The notes beneath the pieces are model-generated. The model did not search any database. It saw only the letters and a program-made list of their open reading frames with translations, and was not told the origin of the DNA. From Mesonia ostreae (GTDB lineage Bacteria; Bacteroidota; Bacteroidia; Flavobacteriales; Flavobacteriaceae): a stretch of DNA of 64,000 bases. Location: NCBI RefSeq assembly GCF_031845265.1, contig NZ_JAVRBG010000005.1, forward strand, positions 157,088 through 221,087, written 5' to 3'. The translations under genes and the position numbers were made by a program. The first letter of the stretch is position 1, and the number at the start of each line of letters is the position of its first letter. Below, piece by piece: positions 54,773 to 63,635 of the stretch.

Positions 54773-55065
54773 TACACTACGATGCTAATGAGGTACGTAA
54801 AGATGCCCACGACTGCTCCCGCAATCAATACAAAGACCAGTACGCGGGTAATCCCTTTTTTTAAATCGGCATTTTCGCCAAAGAAATGTCCAGCATTAAA
54901 TAGGAATCCAATTAAAAAGATAACGCCCAAAATAATGGGGAAAATGGTTCGGATAGTATCAGAAACATCGTTTACGGAATCTTCGATACCTCCAATTTGT
55001 GCAAAAGTTGTACTTGAAATAAGTAATGATAAGATGGTTACATAATGTGATTTTTTCATAATCAA
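54772..55065 (-). CDS. traE: Conjugative transposon protein TraE (DUF4134-like)
   Basis: The 97-residue protein has a signal-like N-terminus (YVTILSLLISSTTFAQ) and two membrane helices (IIFPIILGVIFLIGFLFNAG and VLVFVLIAGAVVGIFTYLIS). This is typical of the VirB2-like pilin family DUF4134. It is the first gene of the tra operon in this window. Confidence 0.88.
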   Translation of the reverse strand: MIMKKSHYVTILSLLISSTTFAQIGGIEDSVNDVSDTIRTIFPIILGVIFLIGFLFNAGHFFGENADLKKGITRVLVFVLIAGAVVGIFTYLISIVV

Positions 55066-55107
55066 AGTGATTTAGATTTTACGTCAATTTTGATATTTGA
55101 AAAATAG

Positions 55108-55203
55108 TGTATATTGCAATACAAAGAACTGATAATCAGTAAATTGTGAATAAAATAAGTTTTGATGTCAATTGTTTTTATTTGATGCGAATTGGTATCA
55201 AAT
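55108..55203. promoter_or_regulatory. Three inverted repeats between traE and the amidase gene
   Basis: The 160-base divergent gap holds three palindromes. One is TGTAT/ATACA (55108-55112, 55119-55123, imperfect centre). The second is ACTGAT, then one base, then ATCAGT (55128-55140, perfect). The third is ATTTGAT/ATCAAAT (55180-55186, 55197-55203, perfect). They probably include operators or promoters of the tra operon and the amidase. I found no TAnnTTTG box with proper spacing. Confidence 0.45.
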
Positions 55204-55225
55204 TTTATGAAAATTGAAAAGTGCG

Positions 55226-55891
55226 ATGTTGATAACTCTAAAATTTTGGAAGTGGGTAACGCCCAAAAACGTCAGTTTTGTGATTTTGATGCTACAATTC
55301 TGTGTGATTTTCGGTCAACAAAAAGTCATTATCATCGACCCTGGACACGGTGGAAAAGATACTGGTGCAATCGGTACAAATAGTATTCAAGAAAAGGATG
55401 TATCGTTAAGTATTGCCAAAGAGATTATAAGGCTAAATGAAACCCTCTTAAATAACGAGTTTGATATGTATTCGACCAGATATATGGACACTTTAATTTC
55501 TTTATCCGATAGAAGTCGATTAGCTGAAAGCTTAAAGGCTGATGTGTTTGTATCGTTACATTGCAATGCCTCTAACACATCGGCAAAAGGAATGGACATT
55601 TACGTGCATAATACCAACGATGAAGAAGTACTTATAAAGAAATCTATCGGAATGGGATTGTCCATTTTGGAAGAAAGCACTCTGAAATTGGACTTTAAAA
55701 AACGAGCAGTTCGATTCGCAAATTTTCAAGTGCTACGTGAAAATATCGAAATTCGCCCTGCTATACTCATCGAAATGGGCTTTATTTCGAGCACCGATGA
55801 AGCAGATTATTTTTTAAAGCCCAAAAATATAAGAGCAATGGCATTGGCCATTTTAATGGGATTGTATAACTATTTAAATGTTGGGTTATGA
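55226..55891 (+). CDS. Small N-acetylmuramoyl-L-alanine amidase of the conjugative element
   Basis: The protein of 221 residues has a signal peptide-like start (WVTPKNVSFVILMLQFCVIF) and an amidase_3 domain: IIIDPGHGGKDTGAIG, the second zinc ligand region SIQEKDVSLSI, SLHCNAS and the catalytic-glutamate region AILIEMGFISS. It lacks the SPOR-like tail of the chromosomal amidase at 5993. It may open the cell wall for the mating channel. The ATG at 55226 is chosen; an in-frame TTG at 55214 would add four residues. Its TGA overlaps the ATG of a 31-residue reading frame (ATGA). Confidence 0.88.
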   Translation: MLITLKFWKWVTPKNVSFVILMLQFCVIFGQQKVIIIDPGHGGKDTGAIGTNSIQEKDVSLSIAKEIIRLNETLLNNEFDMYSTRYMDTLISLSDRSRLAESLKADVFVSLHCNASNTSAKGMDIYVHNTNDEEVLIKKSIGMGLSILEESTLKLDFKKRAVRFANFQVLRENIEIRPAILIEMGFISSTDEADYFLKPKNIRAMALAILMGLYNYLNVGL

Positions 55892-55983
55892 AGGAAATAT
55901 TTATGGAAATTGTAAAAAGCATTAGAAAGATTATTATAACTATCTTCAAAGAGATAATTAAAACTAAAAATCCTCAATCCTAA
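55888..55983 (+). CDS. Possible 31-residue basic amphipathic peptide coupled to the amidase
   Basis: An ATG at 55888 overlaps the amidase stop in ATGA, and the frame runs 31 codons to TAA at 55981. The peptide begins MKEIFMEIVKSIRK and continues with alternating isoleucines and lysines, giving a basic amphipathic helix. Its 3' end overlaps the 3' end of the convergent gene at 55964. Such a peptide beside a wall hydrolase would fit a membrane-active partner. It is too short to be sure it is real. Confidence 0.35.
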   Translation: MKEIFMEIVKSIRKIIITIFKEIIKTKNPQS

Positions 55984-57673
55984 ATTTTAGTTTTTTGTCA
56001 AAATATAACTTGTCAAAATAATTTTGTAGGGTTGGGTCAGTAAAAACAACATATTCACTTTCACATATTTCTTTGAAGTTCTTTGGGTCTTTTAGGAACA
56101 TAGCACATACATCCAATTCATCATTGGTTATTAATCTTCCGTGTAGTAATTCTCTATGCTCCAAAAAGTTAAAAATCTTTCTGGATGGATTACTGAAACT
56201 ATTGTAAAGCACTTTCAAAAAAGTTTCTAAATCATCGACATATATTGACCAAGGGTAAGGGTCTTCATTATTTTTCCTTTTAAGCATTAATCCTAAATCG
56301 GTTTGTATGGAAGCAAATCTTTCTGAAGTAACTACAATGCAAAAAATCTCGTGAATTTCATTCGTGATAATTACCTCCGATTTATTTTTCAAGCTAACAA
56401 TAACCTTTTCATTGTTTAACAATTCCTGTTCAACCTGATAGCATTGGTCATAACCTTTTTGAATACAGTCGTTAAAGTCAGATTTAATTCTTTGGTATGC
56501 TTGTTCCGTAACCCTTCGTGGTTCTCTATATCTTGAAGCCTTACATTCAATGATATAGGCGTTATTATCCACAAGGATTAATATATCTTTTTCTTCTGGC
56601 TCGTTGTTTATGTAATAGTTGGTGAAAATTTTAATCCTTTTTGATTTTTTGAAGAATTTTTTAAATATATCCAAAGTATGGCTTTCCAAAACAACTTTTC
56701 CTCTACGGAAATTTACTTGTTCTTTTTCCTTTTTTGTTTGAGTAAGCGTGGTATAAAGTAAATCATATAGAGCTGAAGGCAATTGTTTTTGATATACGTT
56801 TAAATACTGATTATCACTAATTCTTATAATCGGTTTATTTTCTAAAGGATTTTGTTGGGAATAAAATAAATTACTATGATTATCTTTAATATCAATTGAA
56901 AATAAGCCACAGAAAATATCAATATGTTTTTCTTCAAAAGAGAGGTGAAAATCTTGTTTGGCAAAAAGTAAACATTGGTGGGGTTTCTCAAAAAAATTCA
57001 AAAAACTTTCTTGGGTCTCATTCGAAAGTTCTAACAGCTTATCTGTAAACTCATTCTCTGCTAATAATCCATTTGCAGATTGTCGAGCCAGTTTGTCAAA
57101 GCCTTTGTCTAAAATAAATGACTTTGAATTTATTGACTTTGCACGATAAATTAATTCAGAATGATTGCATAAATTAATTAAGGTTTTTAAATCGATTTCT
57201 AATCTTTCCTGTATTTTATCTTGATAAGGTTTAAACATCCTAATAACCTTATTTACCTCTTGTTCTCTATAATTTAATATTCCGTTTTGAAAGTAATTTT
57301 TGAATGCTAATTCGTGAACAAGTAATTTTTGTCTTTTATCAGAAATCTCATCAAATTCATTTCCCTCATAATTTTCTGATAAATAGAAACTAACTATCTC
57401 TAAAAGAATGTCAGCAACTTGCTGAAGTACTAAATCATTTTTTTCTGAATAATGAAGTTCTTCCTTGCCTGCCAATGGTGTAGAGAGTCTTAACATTATC
57501 AGATATAAAGAATCTTTTAATTTTGACTTGAATTTTTTTGAAAATCCAATATTGCTTCTTTCTGGATGGTGTCTAATAAAATCAGCAAAAAAACATACAA
57601 AGCTCTCTTTTGTATAACGAGAGATTATTTTTTGAATTTCTAATGATTTTTTCTCTAAATCTATTTTCTTCAT
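55964..57673 (-). CDS. Uncharacterised 569-residue protein with a PD-(D/E)XK-like motif, third gene of the defence operon
   Basis: I do not recognise this protein by name. The first 300 residues are mostly helical. From about residue 324 a restriction-endonuclease-like pattern appears: RGKVVLES (324-331), then Asp363 in EEKDILILV, and Glu376-x-Lys378 in AYIIECKAS, followed by helix RVTEQAYQRIKSDF. The D...ExK spacing of 13 residues fits NERD/Mrr-type nucleases. The C-terminal 190 residues have no motif I know. It lies 60 bases downstream of the UvrD-like helicase gene on the same strand, so it is probably in the operon. A nuclease role is inferred. Confidence 0.6.
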   Translation of the reverse strand: MKKIDLEKKSLEIQKIISRYTKESFVCFFADFIRHHPERSNIGFSKKFKSKLKDSLYLIMLRLSTPLAGKEELHYSEKNDLVLQQVADILLEIVSFYLSENYEGNEFDEISDKRQKLLVHELAFKNYFQNGILNYREQEVNKVIRMFKPYQDKIQERLEIDLKTLINLCNHSELIYRAKSINSKSFILDKGFDKLARQSANGLLAENEFTDKLLELSNETQESFLNFFEKPHQCLLFAKQDFHLSFEEKHIDIFCGLFSIDIKDNHSNLFYSQQNPLENKPIIRISDNQYLNVYQKQLPSALYDLLYTTLTQTKKEKEQVNFRRGKVVLESHTLDIFKKFFKKSKRIKIFTNYYINNEPEEKDILILVDNNAYIIECKASRYREPRRVTEQAYQRIKSDFNDCIQKGYDQCYQVEQELLNNEKVIVSLKNKSEVIITNEIHEIFCIVVTSERFASIQTDLGLMLKRKNNEDPYPWSIYVDDLETFLKVLYNSFSNPSRKIFNFLEHRELLHGRLITNDELDVCAMFLKDPKNFKEICESEYVVFTDPTLQNYFDKLYFDKKLKFRIEDF

Positions 57674-57733
57674 TTTATCCTAAAAACACTATCCTTAATT
57701 TTTCAAATCGTTACAAATGGATTACAACATTTT

Positions 57734-59509
57734 TTATATTTCATCAAATTCAAAATTAAGATTTTGCAATTCTGGGGTAATCTCTAACGGGTTTCCTTTT
57801 TTGGTTTGTCTGCCAGTTTCTGATATCAAGTGTAAATTGGTTTTGGCTCTTGAACAGATAACATAAAGTAGTTTTTTTGAAGCGGCAACAGGGTCTCCAG
57901 TAAAAATGTCATTCCAATGTGGGATATACCCATTTAGCAAACCATAAGCAATAACGGTTTCAAATTCTTCTCCTTTAACACCAACGCAAGTATTGATGAC
58001 GACGCCTGACATTTCTCTATAAAAACTCATAAATGATGCTATGTCACTTGGAACTTGAAACGTTGGGTCTTCAAGACGGCTCTTTATTACATCGAAAAAG
58101 GTCTTCCTATTTATAAGAAGTTGTGCGTAAATAGTTTGGTCAATCCCAACAGCCTCTAAAAACTGGTCAAAACAATCATTAAGATAATCGATACCTTCAG
58201 TTTCATTGGATGTTATCGAGTTAATCAATTTCAATACATTTCGCTCTGTTTGATATTGTTCGCTGAATTCAGTATTGGTATGTTCTTTAAAGTTTTCAAT
58301 TACTTCAGAACACCATTTGTATCGCAATGAATATATTTTTGGTTGTGGCTGCGTTAAGAACAACCTCGATAACTTATACCAAATGTTATTTCGATTTTTT
58401 GACATTGGTGCTAAACCTGAAGCATCAAAATTTACATCTGGTAGTTTAGCTCTCAACTGTTTTGTGATAGTAGTTATTAACCACCATTGCGGAACCAATA
58501 CGCATATTTCATCTTCTGGAATTCCATTATCTAAACTATGCTCTATAAGTCGTCCAATTTCATCTACTAAATATCCTTTGTCAATGGTGTTATTGTACGT
58601 TATTATACTATCAACGTCTTTATTAGTACCAATAGCTTCAATTTTAATTGGGTTTGTCTGGAATATAGAGTAAAAGTCGATAATTCTTTGTGTGGACCTA
58701 TAATTTCCAGAAAGCGTAAGTTGCTCAATAGGTAAAGTGTTTAACTCTTCCTGTATTTCTTCCAAACTTTTGGCAATGCCACCCAAAGATGCATAAATTG
58801 CTTGGTCTGTATCTCCTACTAAAAATAGATTTGAGCTACCTTCCCCAGTTGTTACAATCGACGAAATAATTGCGTAAAGCAAATCTTGCGTGTCTTGATA
58901 TTCATCAACACATATAAGGCTAAAAATGTTCGATAACGTTTTTTTTATTTTAGGATGCTTGGTTAAGAGTTTGTATGAATAGTATAGTAGAAGCTCAAAA
59001 TCAATTAACTTCTCTGTTTGTAGCCTTTCGTGATAATCCTTAAGGACTCTTTTTTGAATTGTTTTTGGTTCGGCAAATGTGCCGTCCCTATTGAATCTGA
59101 AATTAATCGGGTCAATAGGTTTTAACTTATGCTTTTCTTTAAGTTCACTTATGATATCCGAGGCATAAGTTTCATCGGCAATTAAATAGCCGTTTTCAAG
59201 TTCAGGTAAATAACAGGAATAGGGTTTTATAATCCATTCGAGACAAAATGAATGCAAAGTGCCAGACCAAACCCGATTACTATTAATTCCCATTGCGTTT
59301 AATCTGCGATATATTTCTTCGGAAGCCCTTACGGTAAAAGTTAGAGCGACAATCCTTTGTTTACTGTTTACATCAATATTTTTTAGAGCATAAGCGAGTT
59401 TATGAATAATCACTCGTGTTTTTCCACTTCCTGGGCAAGCTGTAAGAAGTACATTTCCATCTTTAACAACGGCATCTTTTTGTTGGTCGCTTAAAGTATC
59501 TAAAATCAT
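57734..59509 (-). CDS. UvrD-like helicase, GajB-type (Gabija defence)
   Basis: The 591-residue protein has superfamily 1A helicase motifs in order: Q motif DQQKDAV, Walker A ACPGSGKT (24-31), motif Ia ALTFTVRASEE, Walker B DEYQD (202-206), motif III LVGDTDQAIYASLGG, motif IV GNYRSTQRI, motif V VGVKGEEFETV and motif VI YVICSRAKTNL. Its start overlaps by 4 bases the stop of the OLD-family gene, the same order as gajA-gajB. GajB of known Gabija systems is about 494 residues, so this one is longer. It probably senses DNA damage or nucleotide change and drives GajA. The assignment to Gabija rests on the pair. Confidence 0.85.
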   Translation of the reverse strand: MILDTLSDQQKDAVVKDGNVLLTACPGSGKTRVIIHKLAYALKNIDVNSKQRIVALTFTVRASEEIYRRLNAMGINSNRVWSGTLHSFCLEWIIKPYSCYLPELENGYLIADETYASDIISELKEKHKLKPIDPINFRFNRDGTFAEPKTIQKRVLKDYHERLQTEKLIDFELLLYYSYKLLTKHPKIKKTLSNIFSLICVDEYQDTQDLLYAIISSIVTTGEGSSNLFLVGDTDQAIYASLGGIAKSLEEIQEELNTLPIEQLTLSGNYRSTQRIIDFYSIFQTNPIKIEAIGTNKDVDSIITYNNTIDKGYLVDEIGRLIEHSLDNGIPEDEICVLVPQWWLITTITKQLRAKLPDVNFDASGLAPMSKNRNNIWYKLSRLFLTQPQPKIYSLRYKWCSEVIENFKEHTNTEFSEQYQTERNVLKLINSITSNETEGIDYLNDCFDQFLEAVGIDQTIYAQLLINRKTFFDVIKSRLEDPTFQVPSDIASFMSFYREMSGVVINTCVGVKGEEFETVIAYGLLNGYIPHWNDIFTGDPVAASKKLLYVICSRAKTNLHLISETGRQTKKGNPLEITPELQNLNFEFDEI

Positions 59510-61620
59510 ATAAACGATAAAAATTTAGTAAATTGGTCATTAGGAAAGTTGGCTATATAGTCATCAATAACCTGTTGGTCTTCTTTATCCTTAAAACTAA
59601 TTTTTGTTGCTACATCGTAATAACTATCATTTTTACTACGACTAATTTTTCGTAACCTGTATTTAGCGGTTTTAGCTTTAGAGGCATTATTTAAATGCGA
59701 AGATGCAAAAGCAACGGCTTTCAAAATATATTCAGGAATATAAGTATTGTAAACTAAATTATCTGCAACAACCAACGCCAGCCAACCTTTGCCTTTTTTA
59801 TCAGCCAATCGTAAAACTTCTACACCTGCAATCGAAACTGATTTTTCTTCTAACTTTTTCTTTGAAGAATCAATAGCTGCTTGTTGTTTGAAAATTTCAG
59901 GAAGTGATTGTACGTATTCGTGGCTATTCCCATTCAAAAGGAAATCAACTTCAAAGGTGTATTTAGAGTAAAAAGGAATCAAGAAGTCGTTTTTGTCACA
60001 AAATTTATCCAATTCCTTTTTTCTTTCAGCTCCACTAATTTGCGATGCCCTACAATGTTTTTCATAAGCAGAATCATCAACTTCATTTGCAGGTAAATTG
60101 ACAATACTGGCATCCAAGTCAGTTAGTATGGCACAGTTTTTCTGAATTCTATCCTTATGGAAAAGCCTTGCAACATTTTTAAAACCTGTACTTCCAATGT
60201 TTACGAGACTTATCCCAATTTCATCGAGCGAAATTCCAAAGACTTTTTTAAACATTTGAGGAATGAGAATCTGTTCTGCATCGCCTTCAACCAAAACAAC
60301 GCCTTTCGCGAAAAGCAAGTTGCTTCTTATGGCGTCCAAGTACCTTTCGGCTCTTGTTATATAATCATCATCAAGATTGTTAGATGGTTGATATACCAAA
60401 GTCTGCATATTTCCTCGGCTTAAAATATTTACTGAACTTATTCGGCTTACAGATGAAATGTGAGTAGAATGCGTTGAAATAATAACCTGTGTTTTATTGG
60501 TTTGCACATTATCAAAAAGGGTTTTTTGAATATGCGTATGAATATGTGCTTCTGGTTCTTCTATTAAAAGAAAATTTGCAATTCTATCCGTTCTGATTTT
60601 TTCATACTCCAATAGCTTTAGTGATAGGTAAATCATATTTGCACCTCCCAAACTCAACTCCCATATTTTACCCATATAACCTTCTTCATCTGGGTCGCCA
60701 ACCCATAGTTTGAGTGATTGCAGTAGTTTTTCCATATCATTTGGAAGTTCTGATTTGACATCTATATTAGGGCCGTAAGTAGTACCCACAGCTTCCTTAA
60801 TACTTTTGTCAATTCCATCTTTCACATCCTTTACTTCTTTGAGAGAACTAATTTGGTCGTTAAGTTTGTTAACGCTATCAATGATGTCCGTTTGTTTTGA
60901 AACTTCAATAGTTTTTTCCTTTCCTCGTAATAAATTAATCAATGGATTAGTAGAATAGGAACGTAAGTCGCTTTCGACATCTCGAAGTGCTTTAATGAAC
61001 GTACAAGAAACCTCGTTGTGCACACTTATTTCCCTCGGCAGAAACGTTCCAAAAATCAATTCTTCTTTATCATCTGGGTTTGGGAATTCAACAGCATCAA
61101 AATCGCCAACATACTTTTTATAGGTAGTGTCATCACTAAAATCTCCAGAGCCTCTGCATAAGTAAGACGTTTCATAATCATCAATCGTAAGTTTATCAAA
61201 AAAAAGCTGAAGCCCTGCTACACTTTTACCTGCGGTTTGTGAATAATCATATAATTCTTTTCTAAACTGATATTTTGGTCTAAAGTACACCGAGTAACTT
61301 CCAGTCTTTTTGCTGCCTTCCATATCTCCCGAAGATTGTACTGCCAGTACCTGTGCTTCTTCACTCGCATCCAGTTCGTCAAAAGTAACCGATAAAATTA
61401 TCCAATGTCCAGCCCATTTACCCAGACCTCGGTTAAAGTCAGACTCATTAAATCTTATATATCTTGGAAGTTTATCATCAATTAAAACTCGTAAAGCAAA
61501 AAAGAGATTGGTTTTACCTGAACCGTTTTCTCCTAAAATAGTATTTATACCTTTTTTAAAAATGAATTTTGATTTATAGAAATTTCTAAAATTCCTAATG
61601 GATAGTGAACTTATATGCAT
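59506..61620 (-). CDS. OLD-family ATPase/TOPRIM nuclease, GajA-type (Gabija defence)
   Basis: The 704-residue protein has an ABC-type ATPase domain: Walker A GENGSGKT (30-37), signature ELSLGG (321-326), Walker B FLLIEEPEAH (350-359) and STH (382-384). A TOPRIM domain follows: Glu445 in VLVEGDAE and Asp501 and Asp503 in LTDLD, with KKGKGWLA near 608-615. This is the overcoming-lysogeny-defect (OLD) layout used by GajA, which cuts DNA. GajA of known systems is about 580 residues, so there are extra sections. The start MHISSLSIRNFRNFY at 61620 is preferred to an upstream ATG at 61677, whose 19 extra residues do not fit the family. Confidence 0.85.
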   Translation of the reverse strand: MHISSLSIRNFRNFYKSKFIFKKGINTILGENGSGKTNLFFALRVLIDDKLPRYIRFNESDFNRGLGKWAGHWIILSVTFDELDASEEAQVLAVQSSGDMEGSKKTGSYSVYFRPKYQFRKELYDYSQTAGKSVAGLQLFFDKLTIDDYETSYLCRGSGDFSDDTTYKKYVGDFDAVEFPNPDDKEELIFGTFLPREISVHNEVSCTFIKALRDVESDLRSYSTNPLINLLRGKEKTIEVSKQTDIIDSVNKLNDQISSLKEVKDVKDGIDKSIKEAVGTTYGPNIDVKSELPNDMEKLLQSLKLWVGDPDEEGYMGKIWELSLGGANMIYLSLKLLEYEKIRTDRIANFLLIEEPEAHIHTHIQKTLFDNVQTNKTQVIISTHSTHISSVSRISSVNILSRGNMQTLVYQPSNNLDDDYITRAERYLDAIRSNLLFAKGVVLVEGDAEQILIPQMFKKVFGISLDEIGISLVNIGSTGFKNVARLFHKDRIQKNCAILTDLDASIVNLPANEVDDSAYEKHCRASQISGAERKKELDKFCDKNDFLIPFYSKYTFEVDFLLNGNSHEYVQSLPEIFKQQAAIDSSKKKLEEKSVSIAGVEVLRLADKKGKGWLALVVADNLVYNTYIPEYILKAVAFASSHLNNASKAKTAKYRLRKISRSKNDSYYDVATKISFKDKEDQQVIDDYIANFPNDQFTKFLSFI

Positions 61621-61641
61621 AATAATTATTTTGAAACAATA

Positions 61642-61671
61642 AAAAAGCCAATGATTTCCCATTAGCTTTTT
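61642..61671 (-). promoter_or_regulatory. Terminator-like hairpin in the leader of the defence operon
   Basis: AAAAAGCCAATG and CATTAGCTTTTT-type arms (61642-61653 and 61660-61671) form an 11-pair stem with one mismatch. On the minus strand the right arm continues as a run of T residues, as in an intrinsic terminator. It lies 22 bases upstream of the OLD-family start, so it could act as an attenuator. Upstream of it, 61681-61855 is AT-rich with no gene. Confidence 0.5.
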
Positions 61672-61747
61672 AAACATTAATATTTTAAGCGTAATCGCCT
61701 ATAAATATACTGAAATGTCTTTTTAAATTCTTACGGTTTCCTACAAA

Positions 61748-61778
61748 TTGTTAAAATTTTATTAAGAATATATCTTTA
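61748..61778 (+). promoter_or_regulatory. Promoter of the small gene at 61856
   Basis: TATCTTTA (61771-61778) differs at one base from TAnnTTTG, and TTG (61748-61750) lies 20 bases upstream. The expected start of transcription is about 70 bases before the ATG at 61856. Confidence 0.45.
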
Positions 61779-61855
61779 CTTCTGGAAGTCAAAATTTTGG
61801 TTTTTTTTCGTAAATTAAGCCTAATTAGAGTGTTATAAACTCTAGTGCAAATAAA

Positions 61856-62281
61856 ATGAGAGCAATTGCAATTTTCTTTTTGAACGTACTTCAAAATACT
61901 TTGGGGATGACTTTTGGATGGTTGTTTAAACCAAAAACCAAACGAAATTCATTTAAGGCCTTATCTGATGTTGAAATGGTAAAATATCTTGAAAAAAGAA
62001 GGCAATACAAAGGCTATAAAAAACAATGGCTGTATTACAGGTGTAGAGAAGAAGGTTTATTAGAAACCTATTACAAATTGTTCGATACTGAAGTTGAGGG
62101 ACAAGATTCTGGAACGAAATTTAGTTTCGGTAAATATAGAGGGGAATATGTTGAAGCTATTTGGGAATCTGATAAAGAGTATATCAATTGGCTTTCCCAA
62201 CAAGAATGGTTGGCTCAATATTTGGATGAAAGCGATATGATACACGAACTACTTCTTTTAGAGGAAGAAAACCAAAATTAG
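61856..62281 (+). CDS. Small protein with exodeoxyribonuclease X C-terminal-like motif
   Basis: The 141-residue protein has a hydrophobic start (AIFFLNVLQNTLGMTFGW), a middle part with LEKRRQYKGYKKQWLYYRCREE, and a C-terminal stretch FSFGKYRGEYVEAIWESDKE with INWLSQQEW. That last pattern resembles the exonuclease X C-terminal domain (FGKYRG...WL), a nucleic-acid-binding domain. No nuclease active site is seen. It is divergent from the defence operon and converges by 3 bases on the DnaC-like gene. It may be an accessory or regulator of the defence genes; this is inference. Confidence 0.6.
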   Translation: MRAIAIFFLNVLQNTLGMTFGWLFKPKTKRNSFKALSDVEMVKYLEKRRQYKGYKKQWLYYRCREEGLLETYYKLFDTEVEGQDSGTKFSFGKYRGEYVEAIWESDKEYINWLSQQEWLAQYLDESDMIHELLLLEEENQN

Positions 62282-62283
62282 AT

Positions 62284-62946
62284 TTAATCCCTTTTATCAC
62301 GACTGCTTTTATCAAAGGCAATTAAATTGAACAGTTGTCGCATCCTTGAACGTACCCTATTCCCATAACGTTCCTCCAGTTCTTTAGCATTGAGGTTTGT
62401 AGTTGCGTGTGTTTTAGTTTTATGACTTAAAAATAAATCATAACGTGAAAGTAAGATTTCGCCCATTACATTACAATCTTTTCCAAAATGCCTTCCGGTG
62501 GGTTCTACACCCAAATCATCAAAACAATAAAACTTTTTGTCGCCGTAATTTTCAATGATGGTGTACCCAATATTATTAAAGGCAAAGGCAATGTTTCGTG
62601 TGGGTATAACCTCATACGATTTCTGATGTGGCACAATATGGCGTAACAGTTTCATTAAACTGGTTTTTCCACAACCAACAGGACCAGAAAGCAAAATCCC
62701 TTTATCGCGGTCGATGTCTAATTTTTTGCAATTAGCTTCATCCCTGATAAAATAATTACAGAGCTTGAATATAATATCACGGTCTTCTTCAAAAATTTTG
62801 AATTTCTTGCCAAAAAGTAGTTTTCCTTTGGCATTGAGATAAATTAGCATTTTATCAAAATCATAAAGCATTTGATTGTCTTTCAGTTCTCCCAAGGTGT
62901 ATTGAACGCTACCCTCGGTAATGATATGTGGTTTGTGGGGATTCAT
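62284..62946 (-). CDS. DnaC-like ATPase
   Basis: The 220-residue protein has a P-loop with Walker A SGPVGCGKTSL (near residue 90), a Walker B-like FYCFDDLGVE and an arginine-rich ERYGNRVRSRM motif near the end. It is like DnaC/IstB-type ATPases, which load replicative helicase or act in transposition. In elements of this type it may help replication of the excised circle. It overlaps the winged-helix-type gene upstream by 4 bases and is transcribed after it. Confidence 0.8.
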   Translation of the reverse strand: MNPHKPHIITEGSVQYTLGELKDNQMLYDFDKMLIYLNAKGKLLFGKKFKIFEEDRDIIFKLCNYFIRDEANCKKLDIDRDKGILLSGPVGCGKTSLMKLLRHIVPHQKSYEVIPTRNIAFAFNNIGYTIIENYGDKKFYCFDDLGVEPTGRHFGKDCNVMGEILLSRYDLFLSHKTKTHATTNLNAKELEERYGNRVRSRMRQLFNLIAFDKSSRDKRD

Positions 62947-63629
62947 AATGGTTCATTATAATTTTTGTTGGAACTTGTCTTTAGGTTGTCCGTATTTTGG
63001 CTAACTGCAACCATTGTTTTTTCTTCTTTTAGCTCTTCGGCCTTTATCATCCAGTTTCGAGCTGTGGCGTGCCAATCGACAATTTTTGTTTTTCCACCTA
63101 CTTTCCAACCGATGCCTTGGTAGTGGTTGTAAAATTTTTTGGCTTCCAATTCTGGCCAATTTTCCTTTTCAAAAAAATCAATGACTTCATTTTCATTTTT
63201 TGGCTTGTCAAGTTTAGTATCATTTGCTTTGTTTTTTCCTGTTTGTATATGTTTGTTTATAGATACCACCGCTTGTCCATTGCTTGTCCCGATATTGGTA
63301 GGGTTTGGGTACAGAGCTTGTCCATCACTTGTCCCAAAATTGAACATCTTGATTCTGCTGCCTTTAAATGGATTATGTGAGGGTTCGTATAATAGGTATT
63401 TCCAATGATGTAGTTCTTTGATGCAGCGATGGTAGGTAGTTTTTGAACCAATCTTGGAAAACCGCATCGCTTCTTCTCGATTGATATAGAATTCTGTCGG
63501 AAAGTGATAGTTGTTCCATAATTGAAACAATGCCACGTACAAACTTATGTGCGTGGGATTTAAACGGCTATCCTTTGAGAATTGTAAGAATACAGCGTTT
63601 AGGTGCTTAATGTAATTGACCTGCTCCAA
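62943..63629 (-). CDS. Winged-helix-type protein of the element (replication or regulatory)
   Basis: The 228-residue protein has an N-terminal region LNPTHISLYVALFQLWN and MRFSKIGSKTTYHRCIKELHHWKYL that looks like a winged-helix DNA-binding domain, as in DnaD-like or transcriptional regulators. The middle is Gly- and Asn-rich, and the C-terminal FEKENWPELEAKKFYNHYQGIGWKV resembles a DnaD-like tail. It is paired with the DnaC-like gene, with a 4-base overlap, which agrees with a replication initiation role. Confidence 0.7.
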   Translation of the reverse strand: MEQVNYIKHLNAVFLQFSKDSRLNPTHISLYVALFQLWNNYHFPTEFYINREEAMRFSKIGSKTTYHRCIKELHHWKYLLYEPSHNPFKGSRIKMFNFGTSDGQALYPNPTNIGTSNGQAVVSINKHIQTGKNKANDTKLDKPKNENEVIDFFEKENWPELEAKKFYNHYQGIGWKVGGKTKIVDWHATARNWMIKAEELKEEKTMVAVSQNTDNLKTSSNKNYNEPL

Positions 63630-63635
63630 AACGAT

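Noticed and set aside
61621..61677. Upstream ATG of the OLD-family gene (19 extra residues).
   Set aside because: The added part has no family-like sequence and would translate the terminator-like hairpin.
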